Shown: positions 43,601 to 55,366 of the stretch, piece after piece
Layout of the letters: the number at the start of each line of letters is the position of its first letter
Position numbering within the stretch: position 1 is the stretch's first letter
Source of the DNA: Larimichthys crocea
Lineage: Eukaryota > Chordata > Actinopteri > Sciaenidae
Length of the DNA: 64,000 nucleotides
Assembly (NCBI RefSeq): GCF_000972845.2
Contig: NC_040022.1
Location: 1 to 64,000 of the forward strand
Direction of reading: 5' to 3'
The notes under the pieces: model-generated
The model's input: the letters and a program-made list of their open reading frames with translations, nothing else
Database searches by the model: none
What the model was told of the DNA's origin: nothing
Position numbers and translations under genes: made by a program

Positions 43601-46265
43601 TATTTATTGATCATTCTAAAATATCAATATAAAAACAACTCCTTCCCTGGTGCTGTGCCTAATTAACACTTTTCATAGTAAGCCTGACAATGTAATGGTT
43701 TCCCCTTCAAACTGTACCAAGATTAGCAACATATATTCCAATACCAGATCAAAAATGTGCTCATTTTGCTGTATATTATAATTACGGTAATAATGGCATT
43801 ATACTGTGTAAAATCCTCTGATCGATTTGTGCCGCTGCAGTCAAGGATAAATGTTTCGGTGCCCTCAGGTGATCCAAAAACTAAACTGCACACACTTCCA
43901 ATTTTAACAATTGATTATATTTTCCCCAAAGTTTGAGTCTTCAAAGTTTCTGAGTGTCCCATACATAATTTTAAATGATAGCTCTTATTGGTCATCAACT
44001 GGTAGTTCACACACATTGACATTTTCATACTGACAGAAATCTATTCTATAACTGGTCAACAATAGGTCTATCTACTTCAGACTATCCAGTCTGATGTGTA
44101 TCTCTGTGGTATTCTGATTGAACAATGACTAACACACCTAGGATCAGAGAGTCAGGAATGAGTATACCTTGAGATGCTTCGTGCAGAGTTTGCAACAGAA
44201 GAGCTCGTGCTGCTTCCTCATGTGGTACTCCAGCTCCTCAAACTTTGAGAAGACCTTAGGCTCTGAACAGCGGAGGCACTCTGGCAACAGCAGATGCCTG
44301 ATAAAACACACACACACAGAAGATTCAATCAGAGTTGAGCAAACACACTATCAGAAACCATAGTGAGGATAAAAAACAAACTAAATGAACAGGTAAAATA
44401 AAGAAATAACTCTTTCTTGCAGGTAAAGCACATTGTTGCTCTGAATAATCAAACAACAATTCTAAGAAAGATTACTGCAGTATAGCTGAATGAAAAGATA
44501 AAAGGATACAAATAATCCTACAAGTTACTGTGTGTTACTGCTTTGGTGTAGTGGTGGTGCTCCGTAGTGTGGAGAGCACGATGTTTTTTTCTTACTGTGT
44601 GCACATGTGTTTATTTAACCCCTTATTTCAGTATGAGTTAACTATTTAACTACTTACTATTTAATTATTTTCAACACAAAGCAGCATCGCTCCTGAGCAT
44701 TGACGTCTTTTCATGTCTGCACACTGCCATAGCAGTAGTGTGGGTCAGCACACACAAGACATAAAATCAGGTTCTTTCTTCATATAAAAACCAGAAAAAC
44801 ATGTTATCTGGGTTTCTTCAGTTACCTTATTAGAATTACTTTTCTGAAGAACTGGTAGCTCAAAGTTAACAGTGAAATGTTACCAGCATTTGACTGGTGG
44901 TTCAGTCTACACTGATTGTAGTAGTAAGAGTTCAAATTATTAACAGTCTCTGAATAACACAGTGATAGGGATGAAGGATGAAGCAGAGCAGCACCTGTAC
45001 TGGGCATAGATCTTCTCGTCACTGAAATAGATATCATGCTTCTTCTCACAGGGGAACTGCTGATAGGGCAGAGACAAGAAGGCCTCCAGTTTTTTCACAA
45101 ACACCACCTGAGAACAGGACAGACAGTACATTAGAATGACTGGTCATTTCATGCCACACACACACACTGCTGAAAACACAATTCACAGGGTTTATATTCA
45201 CAAGCCAATTTTGTTTTGACACAGTTTTTAGAGGCTGGAATGCTACACGTGTAGTCAACGAAACCCTCATACAGATCTAATGTAATGTGATGGGTATCCT
45301 ATGGAAAATGGGAATGCATTCATCAGGCAGTACAGAAGTTAACATATAAATTCAAAACATGCTGTCAATAGCAACATCCAGCTGTAATAGTACTTGACAA
45401 GGACCCATATTTGACAATATCTATACTCCAAAGTTTGAAGTCAGTGCTCGGGCCTTGATGGTATCACCCTGCTGAGTTGACACAAGTGGGCTCAAGTCCA
45501 TTTAGCATGCTACTTGTTATAGGAGAGGAACGGCCTTAAGAAAAGGGAGACAGACAGACAGACAGACAGACAGACAGGCTAACTACCTTAAGACAGGTCT
45601 AGCGTTTTAACACACAACAACCGAGTGAATGACAGCTAGCTCGCTACCTGCCACCGCTGCAGCATTGAAACGTGCTCACGCTGGTTTGTTTGAAGGGGGA
45701 CAGCTGACATGTTGCACTGACACTTCTCTAAATCACACATTATTTCTAACATTTAGTAAAAGGCCAGTTGGACTACCACGCTGTCAAATTGCGGCGATAG
45801 ACCTGTCAGCCAACTCTACCTGACTTAAGGTGGAGCTAACCTACAGTGGCTAAGCTAGCTTTGCTATGCTAATGACAGCAGAAAGAAAAAGTAGTCTGGG
45901 CAGTTTTTAGAGACCGCTTGTAGCTATGTCTTATTTACCACCAATGATTTTCATTTATTATTAATCCAACTAAGATATTATCATACAAATATCAACTCGT
46001 TTTTCTACAATAAAACTGAATAAAAGCCGCGCGGCCTAGCTAGCTACCACCAGGCGCCATCCCCGAAGCACAGTAGCGAATGTATCCGAACCTTGTCGAG
46101 CTCCACCCGGCACACAGCGCAGTACTTCTGGTCGCACAGCACCCTCATTTTGGTGGAGCAGCGGTAACAAACCGGGTGGTCGCATTTTCCCAAGGCGAAG
46201 ATATCGACTTCTTGGCAGCACAGGACGCAGTGTTTCTCTGCTTCTTTCGTGGCTGTAGAATCCAT
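38817..46265 (-). CDS. znf598: E3 ubiquitin-protein ligase ZNF598
   Basis: Sensor of collided ribosomes in ribosome-associated quality control; it ubiquitinates small-subunit proteins eS10 and uS10 in the cytosol. Twelve coding exons (minus): 46265-46092, 45107-44995, 44297-44168, 43325-43114, 43004-42787, 42693-42597, 42202-42015, 41907-41835, 41744-40867, 39746-39581, 39485-39338, 39191-38817. They join in frame to 923 aa. The RING finger is at about 13-52 (CVLCC, CDHPVCYRC, CAVC). C2H2-like fingers follow (CKFCDDRYLDNDELLKH, HYFCHFCDADG), then Arg/Glu-rich and low-complexity Pro/Ser regions with repeated DFPSL/DFPAL motifs. The tail CPTCRQVLAPKDFNSH...SISRIIS matches the family end. The exon 1 donor is GTTCGG, a weaker GT site. 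Order with syngr3 and gfer matches human 16p13.3. Confidence 0.97.
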
Positions 46266-48255
46266 TGTGGTTAAAAATGATACTACTTTAATGATATTTG
46301 TTATTAGGGAGAGCCTCAGCCGCTGAAGTGCTTACGTAATTATGAAAGTCCGAGCTACTGCCGCGTCACGTAACTATCGTACCTCCGATCTGTATAGTAT
46401 GTGGATGGAAAATACACCTTCCGGTGCTGCTGCTTATACCCATCACACGAGTGTTCATCTGCGTAGGAGAGCACGACTGTCCCACGTGTTGTCCCATGGT
46501 GTGTGCCGGGCACCCGGTCCGAGCCTGCAGGAGCTGATGCTGATATGAGGTCCTGGACATGTGCCTCAAAGTCCTGGTTTTAAATACACACCAGTGTTTA
46601 CTGTATTTTTATGATGTGCGTTGCAGCTGTATCAAGACTAAGAGATTCAATGCACTATTGTATCTTAATTTATCTTCATTGCATTTAAAATGGTATCATA
46701 TATTATAGAACGATTCTAAATTCTTAATTTTCACAGTCTAACTCAGAGAAATTCACTTGTCACAGCATGTGGATGAGAAATTACTCATAAATAAGAAATA
46801 TATATAGAATAAAGTCATGAAGTTGTGCAGGTGTTAAAGAGTCTGACAGTTGTTGGAATGAAGGACCTGTGGTAGCACTCCTTCTTACATGGTGGGAGTA
46901 GCAGTCTGTTGCTGGAGGAACTGAACTGTTTAAGGTCCCCAGAGTCTCATGCACAGGATGAGAGAAGTTAATCATGATGGATGTCAGCTTTACTAGCATC
47001 CTCCTTTGCCCCACTTCCTCTACGGAGTCTAGGGACAGACAGAGCTGGACCTCTTGACCAGTTTGTTGAGTCTGTCTCTCTTTCTGTGCAAGTCCTGCAC
47101 ACTCCAAAGGACACCGATCTCCTCAACAAGTGGAGACGACTTTGACCCTTCTTATGCAGGATGTCCGAGTTGTCCGACCAGTCCAATTTATTGTTGAGGT
47201 GAACACCCAGGTATTTGTATGCTCCCACCATCTTGAAATCCATTCCAATCTCTTCATCTGTGTGGTCTGAGGTGTCTTCCCAGAAGTCCATCACCGTCTC
47301 CTTCGTCTTGCTGGCATTGATGTGAAAGTGGTTGAAATTGCACCATTCGACAAATGTGATAAAGTTTTGAGAGTTTGTGAAAGTTAATAAGAAACTGTTT
47401 TTTAATCTGTGGGCCAACATAACAACCACAAATACCATCTTGTAAACTTCATCTCAGGACAAGAAGAGAGATAACATATTTTTTTCAAAATGCTGATGAG
47501 ATAATAAAGAAATAAAATCTATTTTTAAATAAAATTCTCTTTCTATAGACTATAGAAACTCAGGCTCTCTATCTCTCGTTCTCTCAGACCATGTCAGAAT
47601 GGTGGGGTGAGTTTCATTTCTGTTATAATGAAACTTACATTGTCTTTCTATAATGCCTCTCGTTTTAGTTCAGAGCCCAAAGATGATGTCTCGAAACCAT
47701 TATATAACTATGAGTAGACCCTTGAGACTGCTCGACAGTGGTTTAGTTGTTTGAACAGGATAAAAAAAGTATGTATAGTTTATCAGCTTTGACTGTCTTC
47801 AGTCTGAATCTGCACAGAGGGAGGGTTTACCGTTGGATTTGCTATTTCACAACAACATGTTGAGTAAGTGAAAATGAAAACATCCATTTAATCATTTCAA
47901 TGAGACACCAGGAGAAAATCAGCAGCCACGAGTTCATTCCTTGTACTGAATAAAACTGCTGCATGTTAAGGTGACTTCAGTGGTTTTGGGAGATTTAAGT
48001 CCACTAAAGTTTATGTTTATTTTGGAGCTGTTGTACTCATTATGATTTCCAACACAACAGAAGGACAAAGTAGCACATTCAGTACTACTTTTGTAGTATT
48101 TGCAGGATGTGGTCACCAATAAAGATGTCCACTGTTTTCAAGAAAGTGACACATTCCCAGGAAGTCCTCATCATTGGAGCTGTAAGCAGTGAATAATACA
48201 GTCAGTTAGTGCTTTAATGTGGTCAAGCGTCCATGTTTGTAGAGTGTTTTGCTTG
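46266..48255. other. Intergenic, znf598 promoter side to slc25a17 3' end
   Basis: 46266-46560 is the upstream region of znf598 with CACGTG-like and CG-containing sequence. 46810-47438 is a LINE fragment. The right part includes the slc25a17 3' UTR, with TTTATT at 48016-48021 reading AATAAA on the minus strand. No further gene seen. Confidence 0.6.
46810..47438 (-). mobile_element. LINE reverse-transcriptase fragment
   Basis: Minus-strand translation carries HINASKTKETVMDF, YKYLGVHLNNKLDWSDN, KKGQSRLHLLRR and, after a frameshift, LDSVEEVGQRRMLVKL. These are conserved phrases of the C-terminal half of reverse transcriptase in abundant fish non-LTR elements. The part between CRTC and CTER is deleted relative to the usual order. 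No endonuclease region; 5'-truncated dead copy. Confidence 0.85.
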
Positions 48256-51200
48256 CTAGCGTTTCTTGTAGTGGATTTTGTTCAGTCCCATGATTCTGAA
48301 GGTGCAGCTGGCAATCTTCTCATACAGAAGGAACATGAGGGCAGCAGTCAGCACCGTCTGCAGCAGCTTGGCCTCCAGGCCTTTGAACAGACCCAATATG
48401 CCATTCTTCCTGCAGGGTCATAATGATAAATGTAAATATGTTAAAGAGTAAAAGTCTTTGTTTATTCATGCAGATGATTTATCATGTATTGTCCTCCTGC
48501 ATGTACAAACGCTAATGACAGAGCTGCATATTGATGATAAATATATTGTTTAAAAAGGCAATGGACCTCAAACAAGAACCAAATCTGATTTATTTCTCAA
48601 ATGATTTTCTTCAATCTTGGCTGACCAGTTATTTGCATGTGATCGGGTCAAATTTGTGTAATCAGGCATTGTTGACTCACCTGCACTGGTTTCTGTGGTA
48701 ACAACATAGGCTTACAGTGTTTACATGCTATGTTGTGGTACAGTTTTTCAAAGACTCTAAGAGTAAGTTGTAGGCCAGATGATGGAGATGTGTTTTGTAG
48801 TGCTCAAAGTCAAAATTCATCATTGCATTATGGACAACAGCTTAAAAAGGTCCAGTGTATAGGATTTAGTGGCTATCGGTGAGGCTGCAGATTATATAAT
48901 AATATGAAAGGCCCTATAGCTACTGTTTACTTTGGTTATTCTGGACTTTATCTGGATATTATATTCAATTAGATCCACCTAAATGTTACACACTGGACCT
49001 GTAAATTGAGCCATGAAGTTACACAAAATTTAAATTGCAACATTGAATACCTTATTAAGTACTGTAATAGGTTAATCTGTGTGAGTTTGTGTGTACACCC
49101 ACCTGACTCTATTGACCAATAGACACTTGATAGTCCTTAGACTAGACAGTAGTTTTGACTTGTCCGTTGACTCGTTGAACTGACCAAACTGCATTGTTTT
49201 AAAAAAAACAAGAACAAACATTTCCTCTTAAATCTTCAATGTGTGAAACTCTTTTCAATTATTCTGATGCCAGAGATGTTTGCTTGAGGAAGATTTTAAT
49301 TATACAAAATCTAAATTTTAAGAAACAAAGACTCACAGGTGTATAAAACCTACCCTAAGAATGGACTGTATAGTCTGCAGTGGGTACGTAACAACAGTGG
49401 CAACCATTTTGGCAACAGCACCGATCATGAAGGCCTCTACAAATGACAGCTTGGGGGGGAAAAGAACAAAACATGTTATATTTTTGTGCAATTTCATATT
49501 AGCGTGAGAAAAATGTGTGTGGTATGAAATCAAACACAGCCAAACCTTCAGCTCAAGCCACACAAAAATCATGTGAATAGAATTAACAAGTGTCTGCATA
49601 TCGAGTGTCTACTCATCCATATGATGGGATGACCTGAAGCAGCTGCTTTCCTTTACTTTACTCCTTTCCATTGGCTAATTATATGTGCATATGCAACATT
49701 ACTGTATTATTATTCAGCATAGATTAAATTGTTTCACGTGATTTAAGGTGACTTTAGGGAATCTAGGTCAACTACTCAGTGAATGTTGTCACTTAAAGGG
49801 TTTTTACAAATCAGGGTGGGGCAGTAGTTTTCATCATTCTAACTCAAATTTGACAAATTTGGCCCTTTATACAGTCTATACTTGATATTTTATGTTTCAC
49901 TTAAGAATGTTATTTAACATCTTTTCCCCTTTATCTTTACTTTCTCACCTAGCATTCCAGCTCTGATTTCAACACTTTCTTTCAGATGTTACATACTCGT
50001 AATCCCTCCTTCATCTCTCTCTGTTTCTTGCTCACCTCCCTGGGAACTCCTCCCCTGAGCTGCCTCTTCAGTCCTTCATAAATCATAAACTGGATGGCAG
50101 GGTTCAGCACCAGCAGCAGGGATGGGAAGGTCCCGTTCCACAGTGCACCCACACCCTCACCACGGATAATCTGCATAAATGCATCTGGAAAAAAAACAAA
50201 AGAGCAAAATAACCATTATTGAACTCAGTGTATTACACTCAGTATAACCTACAAGAACACATAAACATGATCTGACAATGACCATTACCCAGAATGCCAG
50301 AGTAGTTGGTCGGCCGTATGTCTGCATTGCGAAAGTTGGAACCTTGAAGCTTCAGCCTGGTGTTGACAACCCACAAAGGAGTAGTAACTAGTACATTTAC
50401 AATACCTAGAGGCAAGAAAGCAAATAGAAATCAACATCATTACTAAAGGAAACACTGGCTCTGTCAACAACAAGTTCAAACTCTGAAATCAGATTAACTT
50501 TCTTGTCCTGTGTCACAACAACAAAACTTGAATGATCTGGACCCTCTTACCTGCAGCAATGCCAATGATTAAGTCACTGCTGCTTGTTGACTGTCTTCCC
50601 TTCAGCCAGTTAGCCTTGAGGCCGTGGAAGCAGTAGAAGTAAACAAAGTTGGAGCAGCACAGGCTGCAGATGACTGGGAACCAACCTCTGTACAAAGCCT
50701 GTCTGCAGGGGGGGAGACAGCAAACACACGAACACATCTTAGAGGTACTCCTATACTGTAACGGACATATGTGTAAATAAAAAAGGACTCCGATTGTGTC
50801 TTTTAGTGCAGCTAAAAAACATCAAATGCTGTGATGAAACTGGTTCACATGAGGATGATGACGGTGTGTGTAGCTTTGCTGGGACACTATTATTCATCAA
50901 AATTCAAAGCAGGCTTAACCAACATGGCTACCACAGCATTCTGCTAGCCAATTTGGTTTGCACTTAGTCGGAACATCATTTGTTTTTCAACATGACAATG
51001 CATCAAAACACACTTCCAGGCTACGTGAGGCTAACCGCAGAGTAAAGAAAAAGCAGTCAACAAGTGCTCAGCATATATGTCATCCTTTAAGACTGCTTAA
51101 AAAGCAATGCAGGCGACGACCTCATGAAGCTGATAAAGAGAATGCCAAGAATGTGCAAATCTGTCATCAAAGTAAAATGTGGTTACTTTGAACAATCTGA

Positions 51201-51992
51201 AATATAAAAACATATTTTGCTTTGTCTTTACCACATATGTCTGCAACGTAGAAAAAAAAATAAAATCATAAAAAACACGATCAATCAAGTCTAGTAACAT
51301 TTTTTCACTCACAGTCCTTCCTCTTTGACGATTTCTGCCAGAATGGCTGGGGTTGATTTGGCCTTCCTATTTTCATCCACTGAACACAAACAAAAAGACA
51401 ACTTGTTTTATTACACGGATTATTAGAATTATAGGAACTTTAAATAAGACTGTGTCACTTCTGTTTATTACCTTGAAGCCTTAGTCTTGCTGTATCAAGA
51501 GGGAAGAATACTGTCATGGCAGTCACACTTCCCTAAAACAAAAAAGAAACTCAGGTCCAGTCCTTTTTTATCACGAGGAAGAACTCTTGCACTAAACGCC
51601 ATTGACAAATGTAGCAATTTAAAACGGCACAAGTGTGTATAGCAAAACACACACACAGTTTGACTAAAGAGACTGTATTTTCTAAATGATCATAAAACTC
51701 TCTTTAATTCGGCATGGCTGGTAAATTATATGTAATACCAGCTGTTGCCAGAAAGGTTAGCCAAAACATTTGAAAAGATCTTTAGTCTATTTAATGTGAA
51801 ATGTGGGGCTATCAGGTCTAAAACGTTTTGTTTCTGCTGAAGATTTGCACTGCATGAGCACTAACTATAGAGTTACAGCTGCTGTCATTATACACTCAAT
51901 TACAGAAATGAAAAATGAAAGAAAGGCTAACTTACCATTGCTCCTGACACAGCGTGAACCAAACTCTCATACGTGAAAACCGCGGAGCTCAT
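48256..51992 (-). CDS. slc25a17: Peroxisomal membrane carrier PMP34
   Basis: Mitochondrial-carrier-family protein located in peroxisomes; the human protein exchanges CoA, FAD and NAD+ for nucleotides such as AMP. Nine exons (minus): 51992-51936, 51532-51472, 51379-51313, 50702-50551, 50405-50289, 50184-50036, 49449-49354, 49188-49103, 48409-48256. They join in frame to 312 aa (human 307). Three carrier repeats, with signature Pro motifs PLDTAR (30-35), PLWVVN (122-127) and PLQTIQ (224-229). [20 protein letters not shown] and [19 protein letters not shown] are diagnostic of this member. Six membrane helices expected. Introns contain a Tc1 fragment and a MITE-like repeat. Confidence 0.97.
48843..49004. 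mobile_element. MITE with AAGGTCCAGTGT ends
   Basis: Left AAAAGGTCCAGTGTATAGGA and right ACACTGGACCTGTAA form an inverted repeat of about 22 bases around a 160-bp element in slc25a17 intron 8. Same family as 21225-21502, 36487-36745 and 54559-54660, here the most complete ends. Confidence 0.75.
50875..51230 (+). mobile_element. Tc1/mariner transposase fragment
   Basis: In slc25a17 intron 3, opposite to the gene. It reads [17 protein letters not shown], which holds the QHDN...KHTS block around the second catalytic Asp of Tc1-like transposases. Preceding DNA AACCAACATGGCTACCACAG is also typical of Tc1 elements, as is the end ATGTGGTTACTTTGAA. Internal deletion and frameshifts make it inactive; terminal repeats not seen. 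Confidence 0.85.
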
Positions 51993-53868
51993 TTTGAATT
52001 TATTTTTATTTTTTCCAACCTTTTCAGCGACTTGAATAAATCCACATGAAACTGTTTCTTCTACAACAAAACATCTACTGGACCCTCACACCGCCACTAA
52101 CAGCTTCCTTGTAGCTGACTTGTGGACGTCCTTCTACGGAGCACATGGGCATTATGGGTAATGTAGTTCTCACCAGATAAAACAAATTCAGCATTCAAAT
52201 TGTTCTTTTTTTTAACCTTTTAGAAATATTTGTTTCGTAGCAATACATTCTCTCAATTTCCATGCATTACAGTGATTTTTGTAGCAATACATTCTCTCAA
52301 TTTCCATGCATTACAGTGATTTTTTATCTTTTTTCCCCTTTTTTCATTTTACTTTTCATTTTATTACATGTGTATACCCATCATAGTGAACACTTGGTTA
52401 TTTCCTGATTTTGTTTTAAGCAGTGCAGAAAAAGTGCAGAGCTGCTAAGAAAAGAAAAGTCCATAGTTTTATTGATAGCGCTACAGAAAATGTAGATCTA
52501 GTCCCTGAAGCAGCACTTTGACTGGTAACTGGAGAGTTGACTGATGGTAGAATTGACTTCTAAAAATAGTGTTATTGTGATCTATACAGGCATCTCAAAG
52601 ATACCTACCTAAGGTGCAGCAAGAGCACATGACATTAGAACTTGTAATGCAGGATATACAGCATTAAAACTGCACAGGTGTGCAGCAACGGGTGTCGGGA
52701 GTTGGGTTCAGTGCCCAAGACATTCTTGAATTTCTACATCATATTTACATGAATCCTTGATGTTGTTTTGCAAAGTCATCAATCAGCCCAAACTACAGAT
52801 GCCATAGTAAGTGCAATGATGTGTGGCAGGTGTTATCAGAGCCTAAAGTTAGTTCAACGTGGTGCACACCAGCAGTTTGTATTTGTCTGGTCATGGATTG
52901 TTTATTCAAATTGATAATGCACTCAGTGCTGCTACAGACCTCTTGGTGGCCTTTCTCTCTCAGACTGTTTGATGGCATGCTGCTTGAGGCAAATTAACAG
53001 CTGAGCCATATGTTTATTTCCATTTTATGACAGAACAGTATCGTTCTTTGTTCTATCATTTTAGTTAACTTATGATGGATTGGTTTGAAGTATTCCTTCG
53101 TCTTTTAGAGTTTTCTTTTCCAGACAATTGGCAAAATAGCAGATGGAAGCTTCAGATCTAACTTTCTTCATTACACACATCTGCTCTTCATTCAACTTAT
53201 TGTTTCTGTCTGAAACAGTAATGATTTAGAGAGGAGACTGAATTCTCGTTCAAACATTTATTTTGCTTATTATTCACTTGTAGACATTTATTTTTTTACA
53301 TTGACATAAAAGCTTTAATATTACACTAAATAGTGTGATTCAAAAGCTGTAAAACAGTCATCAATCATCAAAAAATAAATACATTTTACAGACACTGGAT
53401 GTGACTATGCAAAGAAAAATACAGTGTAGTGGGCTATATGCTTATGTTCAAGCCATACAGCCAATGTGACGACACGCATATTAAGTCTTCTGACCACATA
53501 TGGAGTAGACGAGTGACAAAATTAAAAGTTATTACAGGTTTGAGGGTGGAATGTGTGTTAGAAAAACAAAAGGCATCTATTTAACCACTCGCATAGCAAC
53601 ATGAACTTGAGCAAGGCACTTATTTCTCAGACTACTGCGGTGGAATTGCTCACGATGGAACACTGGTTATAGTAGGCAGCTCCCAGTTGTTTACGAGAGC
53701 GGCAGCTTACATGCTAACACACATCAACATAATGTTTAGAACTGGCTTGTGAGGGTATATGACATTTAAATGCAGTGCAGGTGGTCAGTGAGGTGGAGCA
53801 TGCATGCATGCTCGCCGTGGCCCTCGTGACTAAACTGCTAAAATAAATTAAAATCGATAATAATAACA
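51993..53868. other. Intergenic, slc25a17 5' end to rpusd1 3' end
   Basis: Divergent start of slc25a17 at the left. A 44-bp tandem duplication lies at 52237-52324. No coding exon recognised in the rest. TTTATT at about 53287 may be the rpusd1 polyadenylation signal on the minus strand. Confidence 0.6.
52237..52324. repeat. Perfect 44-bp tandem duplication
   Basis: Two adjacent identical units starting GTAGCAATACATTCTCTC, 52237-52280 and 52281-52324, upstream of slc25a17. Confidence 0.95.
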
Positions 53869-55366
53869 TCAGTCTCCAGCCCATTCACTCAGCCACTCCT
53901 GACACTGCCTCCTCTGCTCTTCACTCTCCTCCTCAGTCCTCTGGTCCTTGCTTCCTTTCCTCCTCTCCTCCTTCTTTCTCGCCCTCTCTCTCTCCTCCTC
54001 TTTGAGCTTTCTGTCCTCCTCCACCCTCTGCGCCAGCAGGGCCTCCACCGTCGCCTCCAGTGTCCGTAACGAGCGCTGCGGGAGCCACTTGGGATCCTCT
54101 ATGGGGAGAAAGGGGTCTCCAGCAGAGACAAGCAGGGGCAGAGGTTCCAGGGGAATGTGGAGGAAGTGGGCGTGCAGCATCATGCGGTAGGGGGCGTCAT
54201 CCGCTCCTGAGCTGTAGGTGAAGTCTCCGACGATGGGGTGACCGATTGCGCTGCAGTGGACCCTCAACTGGTGGGTTCGTCCTTGAGGGAGGAAAAGATG
54301 AGAAAGACTTTTCACAGCTGTGCCAGAGCATTATTATGAAATACAGATCATATCACATTGTCAAGATAATCCACCTCTATAATATTTTTTCATTTCTGTT
54401 AAATTAAATAGAAGCAAAGGAGTGTTGTTACCAGTGAGGGGCTGCAGTAACACCTTGGTGACAGGATCTCCATCGTACAACCCATACTCCAACACCGTCA
54501 GCTCGGTTTGGCAGGACTTGGGGTTCTCACAACCTGATGAGAGAAGGATAGAGGAAGATTTTAAGGTCCAGTGTGTAGGATTTAGGTGTATCTATTGGAA
54601 GAAATGGATTACAATATTCATATGTGTATGAGTGTTTGTGGACCACAAACAAAACTTACTAAACAAAATTTGGGATTTCCATTTAGAATCTTTAAAATTT
54701 ACATCATCACAACAGACAAACACAGTACAAGCCAAGCTTGGTCCACATACCTTCTGTTCCCTCAATACACATCATGTGTGTTTTTCCCTCTGATGTGTTC
54801 TTGCCGATGGCAAAATCCATAGTTAGTGTCTCTTCTTCCACCCAGCCACGTACCTGGAAAACAAAACATTTGGTATTTCCTTGCAGATCTTTTTAATCAT
54901 ACCACATACATATAGATATATGGTAGTAACTCTGTTGTGTGCTTGTGTTTCACTGTGTTTGTGTACCAGGGCGAGGTAGGCTTTTGTGACAGTACGGTCC
55001 TTGAAGCAACGGTACGCCCGCCCAGCAGCAGCCTTATTCAGGGCGACACAGAGAGCCCCACTTGTGGAGAAATCCAACTGATGACAGAACCTGTCGATGA
55101 GAGGAAAAGATGATGACACTCTTTATGAGCATGATGCATGTGAGCTACTGTAGTCATTTTTAGTGTGATTCTGACCTGAAGCCATAGTAAGTGCTGGGGT
55201 CTGCCAGCTGAGGGAAGCGTTGCCGAAGCTGTGCCTGGACGGTGTGTTTCTCGTACCACATCTTGCTGTCAATGCGAATATCCCAGTGCTTGTCAACTAC
55301 AATGTAGTCATCACTCTGGTACAGCACGCGCAGGGTCTCCAGGCTGGCAGGCTCTGTGGTCATCAT
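53869..55366 (-). CDS. rpusd1: RNA pseudouridylate synthase domain-containing protein 1
   Basis: Member of the RluA-type pseudouridine synthases, which isomerise uridine in RNA; the substrates of RPUSD1 are not well defined. Five exons (minus): 55366-55176, 55090-54967, 54853-54751, 54533-54432, 54281-53869. They join in frame to 310 aa (human 312). The catalytic motif HQLDFSTSG has its Asp at about position 70, with the Arg of the more usual HRLD form replaced by Gln, as in human RPUSD1. The second core motif GRTHQLRVHCSAIGHPIVGD is at the start of exon 5. Residues about 230-295 are a Glu/Lys/Arg-rich stretch likely to be helical, then WLSEWAGD. No obvious mitochondrial presequence. Confidence 0.96.
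54559..54660. repeat. One end of the AAGGTCCAGTGT repeat family
   Basis: TTTTAAGGTCCAGTGTGTAG followed by GATTTAGGTG and ATCTATTGGAAGAAATGGA, in rpusd1 intron 4. Only the left half is recognisable. Confidence 0.65.
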
